From the NCBI RefSeq assembly GCF_002116635.1, contig NZ_LQPW01000029.1, positions 1 to 60,818 of the forward strand: a stretch of DNA of 60,818 nucleotides, given 5' to 3'. The translations under genes were made by a program, and so were the position numbers. Origin of the DNA: Mycobacterium szulgai. Its GTDB lineage: Bacteria > Actinomycetota > Actinomycetes > Mycobacteriales > Mycobacteriaceae. The stretch's first letter is position 1. Each line of letters begins with the position of its first letter. The notes beneath the pieces are model-generated. The model made no database searches, was not told the DNA's origin, and saw only the letters and a list, made by a program, of their open reading frames with translations. This document shows positions 1-7,320 of the stretch, in pieces.

Positions 1-1055
1 CCCCCCGTCCCCCCCGCCCCGCCCATCCCGCCATTACCGCCGTGGCCTCCCTGAGCGGGGCCGAGCGGGTTGGCCGCGGTCCCGCCTTGGCCACCGGTCC
101 CGCCCGGCACGCCCGGGCTGCTATCGCCGCCGTTTCCACCTGCGCCCGCGGTGATGGTGCTGGTCGAGACTCCGGAGGTTCTATCTGCGCCGGCGCCGCC
201 GATGCCACCCTGCTGGTTGGGCCCGACGCCGGCGTCGCCCGGTTTACCGTCGGACCCATTCGTGCCGTTCGCGCCGTCGTGCGCGTGGAGGTAGGGTCCG
301 GGCAGCTGGTCGGGATTGGTTCCGGTGGTGCCGGTCGCGCCCTGACCGCCCATCCCACCTGTCCCGCCCGTGCCGAACAAGCCGGCATTGCCGCCGATGC
401 CGCCCGTGCCCCCGGCTGCGCTGAGGGTGCCGATTCCACCTGGCCCACCGGCGCCACCGGCGCCGAAGATCATGCCCCCCGCGCCGCCGCTGCCGCCGGT
501 GCCTCCGATGAGAGTGGCCGTGGCGGGCCCGCCCTGGCCACCGGCTCCGCCGTTGCCGAAAAGCCCGGCCGCACCGCCCGCCCCGCCCGTTCCTCCGGCG
601 ACTGTGGTGCTGCCGCCCGCGCCGCCATTGCCGAAGATCAGCCCACCGGCCCCGCCGGGCTGCCCAATCCCGTTCACGACGCCGCCGGGGGCGCCGTCGG
701 CAATCAGCGGCCGTCTCAGCAACAGTTCGGTGGGAGCGTTGATCACATTGAGCAATACCTGCAGTGGTGACACCGCGGCGGCCTCGGCGCCAGCGTAGGA
801 GGTCGCCGCGGCCGTCAACGCCCGCACGAACTGCTGATGGAACGTCGCAACCTGGACACTGACCGCCTGATAACCCTGCGCGTGAGCGCCGAACAGCGCC
901 GCCAGCGCGGCCGAAACCTCGTCGGCCCCGGCGGCCAGCAGGCCGGTAGTCGGAATCGACGCGGCTGCGCTGGCCGCGCGAACGGCGACCCCAATCCCGG
1001 CCACATCGGCCGCCGCGTCCGCCAATATCTCTGGAGTTACCGCCATGTAGGACAC
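1..1055 (-). CDS. PE_PGRS family protein, 3' part outside the window
   Basis: Only the N-terminal part (about 351 codons) lies in the window; the gene runs off the left edge. From the GTG at 1055 it reads MSYMAVTPEILADAA, the classic PE-family opening, followed by a PE domain of about 100 residues. A short linker with the LIADGAPGG-type junction leads into dense Gly-Gly-Ala / Gly-Gly-Asn PGRS repeats. The GTG is preferred over the ATG at 1046 because it restores the family's MSY start and has GGAGG (plus-strand cctcc at 1063-1067) 7 nt upstream. PE domains carry type VII (ESX) secretion signals, so the product is probably exported to the cell surface; its specific function is unknown. It is divergent from the sirtuin gene. 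No PE_PGRS is recalled at this position in H37Rv, so it is probably a lineage-specific insertion. Confidence 0.9.
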   Translation of the reverse strand, partial: MSYMAVTPEILADAAADVAGIGVAVRAASAAASIPTTGLLAAGADEVSAALAALFGAHAQGYQAVSVQVATFHQQFVRALTAAATSYAGAEAAAVSPLQVLLNVINAPTELLLRRPLIADGAPGGVVNGIGQPGGAGGLIFGNGGAGGSTTVAGGTGGAGGAAGLFGNGGAGGQGGPATATLIGGTGGSGGAGGMIFGAGGAGGPGGIGTLSAAGGTGGIGGNAGLFGTGGTGGMGGQGATGTTGTNPDQLPGPYLHAHDGANGTNGSDGKPGDAGVGPNQQGGIGGAGADRTSGVSTSTITAGAGGNGGDSSPGVPGGTGGQGGTAANPLGPAQGGHGGNGGMGGAGGTG

Positions 1056-1140
1056 CGACTACCTCCAACCAACGCCGTTGCCGCCGATTGTGCGGAATGA
1101 GCCTTGAGCAAAGCCTGAATCTCCTGGCCAGGCCGCTAGC

Positions 1141-1146
1141 TAGGGT
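1141..1146 (+). promoter_or_regulatory. Putative -10 element for the sirtuin gene (leaderless)
   Basis: TAGGGT fits the mycobacterial TAnnnT -10 consensus and ends 7 nt before the GTG at 1154. That is the usual geometry for leaderless transcripts. The same stretch also contains a weak ribosome-binding-like GGTGG, so a leadered transcript is not excluded. Confidence 0.4.
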
Positions 1147-1153
1147 GGACCAT

Positions 1154-2005
1154 GTGGAGGCGCCAGAACTCGTTTCGCTGCTTGCCGGTCGGCGCACCGC
1201 GGTGCTGACCGGGGCCGGCATCTCGACCGACTCGGGCATTCCCGACTACCGCGGCCCCGACTCGCCGCCCAGCAACCCGATGACCATTCGCCAGTTCACC
1301 TCGGACCCGGCGTTCCGGCAGCGGTACTGGGCACGCAACCACGTCGGCTGGCGGCACATGGACGACACCCAGCCCAACGCCGGGCATCGGGCGCTGGCCG
1401 CGCTGCAGGACGCCGGCGTGGTGGTGGGTGTCATCACCCAGAACGTCGATCTGCTGCACACCAAGGCCGGCAGCACCGACGTGGTCAACTTGCACGGCAG
1501 CTACGCGCGGGTGCTGTGCTTGAGTTGCGGCTACACCATTTCCCGCGCCGCACTCGCCGAACAGCTCGAAGCCCTCAACCCCGGATTCATCGAGCGCGCC
1601 GAGGCCGTCGGCGGCCTGGCCGTCGCTCCGGACGCCGACGCCGTCGTCGCCGATACGGCCGCGTTCCGCTATCTCGACTGTCCGCGCTGCGCCGGTATGC
1701 TCAAGCCCGACATCGTCTACTTTGGCGAAAATGTCCCTAAAAGCCGTGTGGCACACGCCTATTCACTTATCGATAGAGCTGACGCGCTGTTGGTCGCAGG
1801 CTCGTCGCTGACGGTATTCTCCGGCTACCGGTTCGTACGGCACGCCGCGGCGCTCGGCATCCCTATCGCAGTCGTCAACAAAGGCCGCACCCGCGGCGAC
1901 GACTTGGCCACCGTCAAGGTCGACGGCGGCTGCTCGGAGTTGCTGTGCCTATTGGCCGCCGAGCTGCCGGATCAAAACGTGCACGGCATGCGGCGAATGG
2001 CGTGA
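1154..2005 (+). CDS. Sir2-family NAD-dependent protein deacylase (SIRT4-like, class II)
   Basis: A sirtuin of 283 residues if started at GTG 1154. The Rossmann NAD site GAGISTDSGIPDYRG lies at residues 20-34, the QNVD motif at 96-99 and the catalytic His in NLHGS near 114. Two Cys pairs, LCLSCG near 122-125 and CPRC further on, form the structural zinc site. The family removes acyl groups from lysine using NAD, and some SIRT4-type members act on lipoyl or acyl modifications; the substrate here is unknown. An upstream in-frame ATG at 1097 would give 302 residues. I favour 1154 because homology begins just after it and a -10 element sits 7 nt before. The 3' end overlaps the convergent P450 gene by 34 bp. 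H37Rv has the unrelated-looking sirtuin Rv1151c; I recall no orthologue of this one there. Confidence 0.88.
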   Translation: MEAPELVSLLAGRRTAVLTGAGISTDSGIPDYRGPDSPPSNPMTIRQFTSDPAFRQRYWARNHVGWRHMDDTQPNAGHRALAALQDAGVVVGVITQNVDLLHTKAGSTDVVNLHGSYARVLCLSCGYTISRAALAEQLEALNPGFIERAEAVGGLAVAPDADAVVADTAAFRYLDCPRCAGMLKPDIVYFGENVPKSRVAHAYSLIDRADALLVAGSSLTVFSGYRFVRHAAALGIPIAVVNKGRTRGDDLATVKVDGGCSELLCLLAAELPDQNVHGMRRMA

Positions 2006-3240
2006 ATGAAATTGCCGACCACGTAGGACGGTTCGCCGGCCCGGATATCGGGAACCTGTCGGAGCAATTCGCTGAACAGGGCACGCAATTGCGCCCGCGC
2101 CACATGGGCTCCCAGGCAGAAGTGAACTCCGCCGCCCCCGAAGCCAACGTGCGGGTTAGGACTGCGGCCCAGGTCCAGGCGTTCGGGACAGTCGAACACG
2201 TCGCGGTCCCAATTGCCCGACGCGTAGAACATCACCACCTTCTCCCCCGCCCTTATCGTCTGACCGCCCAACTCGAAATCGGTTGCTGCGGTGCGGCGGA
2301 AGGTCATCACCGGCGTCGCCCAACGGATGAGCTCCTCTACCGCCGCGCCAACCCGCTCCTCGAAAGCCGCGCGCAGCCAAGCCTTTTGGTCGGGAAAGTC
2401 GGTCAGCGCCTTTAAAGCGTGGCTGGCGGTTTGGCGAGTGGTGTCGTTGCCGGCCACGGCAAGCAACACGAAGAACGCGGCTACCTCCGCATCGGTCAAC
2501 CGGTCGCCGTCCACTTCGGCCGTTACCAGGCTGCTGAACAGATCGTCGCCGGGATGTTCACGGCGCTGCGCGGCGAGCGACCCTGCCACTTGATGCAGAT
2601 AGACCTGATTCTCAAACAGCACCTCGAGCGGGTTGCGTCCGTCGAGGTACTCCGGGTCCGCCCAGGAAACCAGTGCGTCGGCGGCACGCGCCACGCGCTC
2701 CCGCTCGGACTCCGGGATCCCCATCATGTCCGACAGCGTGCGCATGGGCAGCTCTTTGGCGCAGTGCTCGACGAAATCGGCACCGCTGCCGGCGGCGCGC
2801 AACTCATCGACGATGGCCTTGGCGTTGCGCTGAATGGACTCCTCGATGCGGCGGACCTGCCGCGGGGTGAAGGCGGCGCTGGCCAGCTTGCGCAGCTTGG
2901 TGTGCCGCGGCGGATCCATCGCGAGGAAGGATTGCGAGGCCTCCAACAGCTCCTCGGGGATGTTTGCGAACATCACACCCTTGCCGGACAGGAATACCTC
3001 GTTGGTGCGGCTGACGGTGACGATGTCGGCGCGCCGGGTGACCGCCCAATAGCCGGGGTCGTCTGGATCCTGCATCAGATCGCCCTCGATTGGAGGCTGC
3101 CAGCTGACCGGCCGTTCGGCCCGCAACACGGCAAACGAGCGTTCGCGTTCCGCGGCGGTCGTCGACCAAAACGCCTGCGCCGACAAGTCGATCGCGTCAT
3201 AGGGACGGGCGGCTGCGACCGTCCCGGAAGAGGTGGCCAT
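1972..3240 (-). CDS. Cytochrome P450 monooxygenase
   Basis: A soluble bacterial-type P450 of 422 residues, normal for the superfamily. Visible signatures are the I-helix oxygen-activation motif AGNDTT (Asn in place of the usual acidic residue), the K-helix ELIR (ExxR) and the haem loop FGGGGVHFCLG with the axial thiolate at about Cys375. It has no membrane anchor, so it needs separate ferredoxin and reductase partners; none are encoded here. It hydroxylates an unknown, probably hydrophobic, substrate. The ATG at 3240 is preceded by TATCGT (3249-3254), a plausible -10. It is divergent from the TetR gene with the double palindrome between them, which points to control by that regulator. The CYP subfamily cannot be assigned without alignment. 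Confidence 0.93.
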   Translation of the reverse strand: MATSSGTVAAARPYDAIDLSAQAFWSTTAAERERSFAVLRAERPVSWQPPIEGDLMQDPDDPGYWAVTRRADIVTVSRTNEVFLSGKGVMFANIPEELLEASQSFLAMDPPRHTKLRKLASAAFTPRQVRRIEESIQRNAKAIVDELRAAGSGADFVEHCAKELPMRTLSDMMGIPESERERVARAADALVSWADPEYLDGRNPLEVLFENQVYLHQVAGSLAAQRREHPGDDLFSSLVTAEVDGDRLTDAEVAAFFVLLAVAGNDTTRQTASHALKALTDFPDQKAWLRAAFEERVGAAVEELIRWATPVMTFRRTAATDFELGGQTIRAGEKVVMFYASGNWDRDVFDCPERLDLGRSPNPHVGFGGGGVHFCLGAHVARAQLRALFSELLRQVPDIRAGEPSYVVGNFIHAIRRMPCTF

Positions 3241-3257
3241 GAGACCCGACGATATGC

Positions 3258-3283
3258 CTAGACATATTGTCTAGTCAATATGT
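3258..3283. promoter_or_regulatory. Putative TetR operator, two nested inverted repeats
   Basis: Two perfect inverted repeats overlap in the 67-bp gap between the divergent P450 and TetR genes. CTAGACA (3258-3264) and TGTCTAG (3268-3274) flank a 3-nt centre. ACATATTG (3262-3269) and CAATATGT (3276-3283) flank a 6-nt centre. The block lies just upstream of the P450 -10-like TATCGT and covers TATGTT (3279-3284), a possible tetR -10. Binding there could repress both genes. That the neighbouring TetR protein binds it is inference from position and symmetry. Confidence 0.65.
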
Positions 3284-3307
3284 TAAGTGATCCGTTAAGC
3301 TCGGCAC

Positions 3308-3940
3308 ATGCCGCCCGTGACGCGCAAAACCCAAGCGACACGCCAGCAGCGGCGCGAGCAGATCGAACTGCAGTTGCTCGAGGCCACCGAACGCCTGATG
3401 GGTGACGGCACCAGCTTCACCGAGCTCAGCGTGGATCGGCTGGCCACCGAGGCCGGCATTTCGCGGGCCAGCTTCTATATCTACTTCGAAGACAAGGGCG
3501 ACCTGCTGCGCCGCCTCGCCGGTCAGGTATTCGGCGACCTGTCCACGGCGGGGCAACGCTGGTGGAACGTGTCCTGGCGGCACAACCCCGGCGATGTCCA
3601 AGCCGCGATGGCCGACATCATCGCCAGCTATCGCCGTCACCAACCGGTGCTCGTCGCGCTCAACGAAGTGGCCGCCTATGAGCCTGCGACCGCGCAGACC
3701 TATCACGATCTGCTGGGCGCCGTCACCGAGCGGATGACCCGGGTCATCGAGGAAGGCCAGGACGACGGCTCAATCCGCCGTGAACTGACCGCGCCCACCA
3801 CCGCCAGTGCGCTGGTGTGGATGGTCGAGCGGGCCTGCCAGCAGAACCTGCCGGTCAAGCCGCCCGAGTACGACACCGAGCTGGCCGCAACGCTAGCCGA
3901 AATAGTTTGGGGCGCACTGTATCTCAAGGCGTCTCGGTAG
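3308..3940 (+). CDS. TetR-family transcriptional regulator (EthR-like C-terminus)
   Basis: This 210-residue protein has a TetR N-terminal DNA-binding domain at about residues 15-60. The helix-turn-helix LSVDRLATEAGISRASFYIY and the following F-x-x-K-x-x-L core are intact. The rest is helical and resembles the ligand-binding domain of EthR-type regulators. It is probably a dimer that releases DNA when it binds a small hydrophobic ligand. It is divergent from the P450 and separated from it by the double palindrome, so it most likely controls the P450 and itself. It ends 2 bp before the stop of the convergent proB. The ligand is unknown; a link between ligand and P450 substrate is plausible but unproven. 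Confidence 0.9.
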   Translation: MPPVTRKTQATRQQRREQIELQLLEATERLMGDGTSFTELSVDRLATEAGISRASFYIYFEDKGDLLRRLAGQVFGDLSTAGQRWWNVSWRHNPGDVQAAMADIIASYRRHQPVLVALNEVAAYEPATAQTYHDLLGAVTERMTRVIEEGQDDGSIRRELTAPTTASALVWMVERACQQNLPVKPPEYDTELAATLAEIVWGALYLKASR

Positions 3941-3942
3941 GC

Positions 3943-5049
3943 TCAGACGGCAACCAGATCGTCGGCGTGCACGGCCGGGCGGCGCAGCTCGCCGGGCAAG
4001 TCGGAGGTGGACCGCCCCATCATCGTGGCGAGCTCTGCCGCGTCATAGGCGACCACACCCCGGGCCACCATCGTGGTGTCGGGTCCACACAGCTCAACCA
4101 CGTCGCCACCGAAAAAGCGACCCGATACCGCGGTGATGCCCGCGGGCAACAGCGACCGCCGTTGCCGCACGACGGCTCGCACGGCGCCCGCGTCCAGCAT
4201 CAGCGAACCGGCCGACTCGGCGGCATAGCGCACCCAAAACCGGCGTGCCGACATCCGCTCGGAGCGCGCGGCGAAGACGGTGCCCACCGAGGCGTCCGTG
4301 AGCGCGGTCGCGGCATCGGCCGCCGGCGCCAGCAGTACCGGCACCCCGGCGTCGGCCGCCAACAGCGCCGACGACATCTTCGACGCCATCCCACCGGTAC
4401 CCAGATGGCTACTGCGGCCGGCGATCACACCCTGCAGGTCCGCCGGCCCGGAGACCTCCGGAATGAATCTGGCTCCGGGCGTCTTGCGCGGATCCGAATC
4501 GTAGAGCCCATCGATGTCGGAAAGCAGAACCAGGGCCTCTGCCCCCACCAAGTGCGACACCAGCGCCGAGAGCCGATCGTTGTCGCCGAACCGGATCTCA
4601 TTGGTGGCCACCGTGTCGTTCTCATTGACGATCGCCACCGCATGCAGCGCTCGCAACCGGTCCAGGGTGCGCTGTGCGTTGGTGTGCTGCACCCGCATCG
4701 AAATATCGTGCGCGGTCAGCAGCACCTGCCCTACCGTGCGGCCATACCGGGCAAACGCCGCACTCCACGAGTTCACCAGCGCTACCTGGCCGACGCTGGC
4801 CGCGGCCTGCTTGGTCGCCAAATCGTTTGGGCGACGGGATAATCCGAGAGGTTCGATACCTGCCGCGATGGCACCCGAGGACACGATGACGACGTCGGAG
4901 CCGGCCTTCATCCGCGCCTCGATCGCGTCGGCGAGTTGGGCCAGACGGCCGGCGTCGAACATCCCCGAGGGCGTGGTCAGCGCCGTGGTCCCGACCTTTA
5001 CGACCAGTCTTCGCGCGGTCCGCACGGCTTCCCGATGCGGGCTGGCCAT
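3943..5049 (-). CDS. proB: Glutamate 5-kinase
   Basis: ProB phosphorylates L-glutamate with ATP in the first committed step of proline synthesis. The protein has 368 residues: an amino-acid-kinase domain at about 15-270, opening with VVKVGTTAL and including the VNENDTV and SDIDGLY motifs, then a C-terminal PUA domain from about 285. This is the long form typical of many bacteria. The ATG at 5049 shares one base with the obg stop (TGATG), so translation is probably coupled. A TTG one codon upstream is an unlikely alternative. It is the last gene of the rplU-rpmA-obg-proB run. In H37Rv nadE follows proB; here the TetR/P450/sirtuin group lies there instead. Confidence 0.97.
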   Translation of the reverse strand: MASPHREAVRTARRLVVKVGTTALTTPSGMFDAGRLAQLADAIEARMKAGSDVVIVSSGAIAAGIEPLGLSRRPNDLATKQAAASVGQVALVNSWSAAFARYGRTVGQVLLTAHDISMRVQHTNAQRTLDRLRALHAVAIVNENDTVATNEIRFGDNDRLSALVSHLVGAEALVLLSDIDGLYDSDPRKTPGARFIPEVSGPADLQGVIAGRSSHLGTGGMASKMSSALLAADAGVPVLLAPAADAATALTDASVGTVFAARSERMSARRFWVRYAAESAGSLMLDAGAVRAVVRQRRSLLPAGITAVSGRFFGGDVVELCGPDTTMVARGVVAYDAAELATMMGRSTSDLPGELRRPAVHADDLVAV

Positions 5050-6500
5050 CAACCGTCACCGTCTTTCACGTCACGCTCGCGGCGCTGCTTGCGAGCGGCC
5101 TTGCGCTCGGCGGCGCCGACCCGCTCGTTGCGTTCCAGCCGCACATCGGTGCCCCGGCCGGTCCGCACGACGTGGTCGCCCGTGGGTGTTTGCGGTTCCC
5201 AGTCGAACGTCATCTCGCCGATCGTCACCGCGCAGCCGGGTCGGGCGCCCAGTCGCAGCAGTTCCTCCTCGACACCCAAGCGCGCTAAGCGATCGGCGAG
5301 ATAGCCGACGGCCTCGTCGTTGTCGAAGTTGGTCTGGCCGATCCAGCGCTCGGGCCGCGCGCCGGTCACTACGAATCCGCCCTCCCCGTCCGGGCGAACG
5401 GCGAAGCCGCTGTCGTCGACCGCCACCGGACGAATGACCGGGCGCCGCGGCACGGCCTGTGGCCGGGCGGCGTTGTACTCCGAAATCATTCGCCAGAGCC
5501 CAAAGATCAAGGGCTGCAAGTTTTCTCCGGTTGCTGTCGACACGCAGAACACCGGCCAGCCGCGCTGTGCGATGTCGTCGCGGACGAATTCGGCGAGCTC
5601 GCGGGCTTCGGGGACGTCGATCTTGTTGAGCACCACCGCCCGGGGCCGCTCGGCCAGGTCACCCAGCGTCGCGTCGCCCTGCAAAGTCGGTGTGTAGGCG
5701 GCCAGTTCGGCCTCCAGCGCGTCGATATCGGAGATCGGGTCACGGCCCGGATCGGCGGTGGCGCAGTCCACGACATGCACCAGCACCGCGCAACGTTCGA
5801 TGTGCCGCAGAAAATCCAGGCCCAGGCCGCGACCCTGGGACGCACCCGGGATCAATCCGGGCACATCAGCGACGGTGAAGGCGTGCTCCCCGGCCGAGAC
5901 CACACCAAGGTTGGGCACCAGGGTGGTGAACGGATAGTCGGCGATCTTGGGCTTGGCCGCCGAAATGACCGATACCAATGACGATTTCCCGGCCGATGGA
6001 AATCCGACCAGGCCGACGTCGGCGACGGTCTTGAGTTCGAGTGTGAGGTCGCGCGCTTGGCCCTGTTCGCCGAGCAGCGCGAAGCCGGGTGCCTTGCGGG
6101 CGCGTGACGCCAGCGCCGCATTGCCCAGCCCGCCGCGTCCACCGGCGGCGGCTTCGAAGCGGGTGCCCGCGCCTACCAGGTCGGCGAGCAGCCGGCCGTT
6201 CTCGTCGAGGACGACGGTGCCGTCGGGAACCTTGACTTCCAGATCGGCTCCGGCGGCGCCGTCGCGGTTGCTGCCCATGCCTTGCTTGCCGGACGGCGCG
6301 GTGATGTGCGGACGGAAATGGAAGTCGAGCAGGGTGTGCACCTGCGGATCGACGACAAAGAAGATGCTGCCGCCGCGACCGCCGTTACCGCCGTCGGGGC
6401 CGCCCAGCGGCTTGAATTTCTCGCGATGAACCGAAGCGCAGCCGTTACCGCCGGAACCGGCTCGCGTGTGGATGACGACCCGATCGACAAAACGAGGCAT
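5049..6500 (-). CDS. obg: Obg GTPase (CgtA), ribosome-associated
   Basis: A 483-residue Obg-type GTPase that works in large-subunit assembly and stress signalling. The glycine-rich Obg fold spans residues 1-160 ([16 protein letters not shown]), followed by the G domain with G1 GFPSAGKSS, the DxPG motif in VADVPGLI and G4 NKID. The C-terminal OCT domain and a basic tail end the protein. The start ATG lies 27 bp after the rpmA stop. Position downstream of rplU and rpmA is the standard bacterial arrangement and ties it to the 50S particle. Confidence 0.98.
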   Translation of the reverse strand: MPRFVDRVVIHTRAGSGGNGCASVHREKFKPLGGPDGGNGGRGGSIFFVVDPQVHTLLDFHFRPHITAPSGKQGMGSNRDGAAGADLEVKVPDGTVVLDENGRLLADLVGAGTRFEAAAGGRGGLGNAALASRARKAPGFALLGEQGQARDLTLELKTVADVGLVGFPSAGKSSLVSVISAAKPKIADYPFTTLVPNLGVVSAGEHAFTVADVPGLIPGASQGRGLGLDFLRHIERCAVLVHVVDCATADPGRDPISDIDALEAELAAYTPTLQGDATLGDLAERPRAVVLNKIDVPEARELAEFVRDDIAQRGWPVFCVSTATGENLQPLIFGLWRMISEYNAARPQAVPRRPVIRPVAVDDSGFAVRPDGEGGFVVTGARPERWIGQTNFDNDEAVGYLADRLARLGVEEELLRLGARPGCAVTIGEMTFDWEPQTPTGDHVVRTGRGTDVRLERNERVGAAERKAARKQRRERDVKDGDG

Positions 6501-6527
6501 CGGGCTTCCCCTCGCCCACGACGGGTA

Positions 6528-6788
6528 TCAGTCGGTGCTTTGCCCGACGATGCTGACGGTCTTGCGTCCGCCCTTGACGCCGAATTGGACCGCGCCGGCC
6601 GCCTTGGCGAACAACGTGTCGTCACCACCGCGCCCGACGTTGACGCCGGGGTGGAACTTGGTCCCGCGCTGGCGGACCAGGATCTCGCCGGCCTTGACGA
6701 TCTGGCCGCCGAACCGCTTGACGCCAAGCCGCTGAGCGGCCGAATCGCGACCATTGCGCGAGCTGGAAGCGCCCTTCTTGTGTGCCAT
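6528..6788 (-). CDS. rpmA: 50S ribosomal protein L27
   Basis: L27 is 86 residues and begins [16 protein letters not shown], the conserved N-terminal extension that reaches towards the peptidyl-transferase centre. There is no extra cleavable N-terminal peptide of the Firmicutes type. It lies 14 bp after rplU and is co-transcribed with it. Confidence 0.98.
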   Translation of the reverse strand: MAHKKGASSSRNGRDSAAQRLGVKRFGGQIVKAGEILVRQRGTKFHPGVNVGRGGDDTLFAKAAGAVQFGVKGGRKTVSIVGQSTD

Positions 6789-6802
6789 TTCTGCCGCCTC
6801 TG

Positions 6803-7114
6803 CTACTTGATGCCGGTGACCTTGAGGACCGTCAGCCGCTGACGGTGTCCCTGCCGCTTGTGGTAGCCGGTCTTGTTCTTGAACTTGTGGATCCGGATCT
6901 TCGGGCCCTTGGTGTGCTCGAGCACCTCACCGGTCACCGCGACCTTGGCCAGCGCGCCGGCGTCGGTGGTGACCTTGGCGCCGTCGACGAGCAGAGCGAC
7001 CGGTAGCGACACGTTGGAGCCGGGCTCGGATTCCAGCTTCTCGACCTTGACGACGTCTCCGACGGCGACTTTGTACTGCTTGCCGCCGGTCTTGACGATT
7101 GCGTACGTCGCCAT
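6803..7114 (-). CDS. rplU: 50S ribosomal protein L21
   Basis: L21 has 103 residues and starts [16 protein letters not shown], the conserved L21 beginning, with the family C-terminal GHRQ(R/L)TVLKV motif present as [11 protein letters not shown]. It binds 23S rRNA early in 50S assembly. AGGCAGGAGCAACG before the ATG gives a clear ribosome-binding site. It is the first gene of the rplU-rpmA-obg-proB unit, with a good promoter about 160 bp upstream. Confidence 0.98.
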   Translation of the reverse strand: MATYAIVKTGGKQYKVAVGDVVKVEKLESEPGSNVSLPVALLVDGAKVTTDAGALAKVAVTGEVLEHTKGPKIRIHKFKNKTGYHKRQGHRQRLTVLKVTGIK

Positions 7115-7270
7115 CGTTGCTCCTGCCTCTTCTGGTCCGTGTCTCGTTCGTACTCTGCACTCCGCGCGCGTACTAGCGGCGGGGCGCTTGGGTTGGTCTT
7201 GGGTGCGGGTTCATAAATCCCGCTGCCGCCGGCCGAAGTCTTGTCACCCGGGCCTGACGACAACTGTCCA

Positions 7271-7300
7271 AGGGTACTTGACCAGCAGCTACAGGGTCAA
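7271..7300 (-). promoter_or_regulatory. Promoter of the rplU-rpmA-obg-proB unit
   Basis: Read on the minus strand, TTGACC (7295-7300), an 18-bp spacer and TACCCT (7271-7276) make a near-ideal SigA-type promoter. Transcription would start near 7264, leaving a leader of about 150 nt before the L21 start. The leader contains GCGGG and CCCGC arms flanking a 9-nt loop (7206-7224 region). A regulatory role for the leader is not shown. Confidence 0.6.
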
Positions 7301-7320
7301 ACCGGCCCCGGGCTGCGGAT

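Noticed and set aside
244..1239. Arg-rich 331-residue frame on the minus strand of the left PE_PGRS
   Set aside because: It is a frame-shifted shadow of the PGRS repeat and runs into the sirtuin gene; the PE frame has the real motif.
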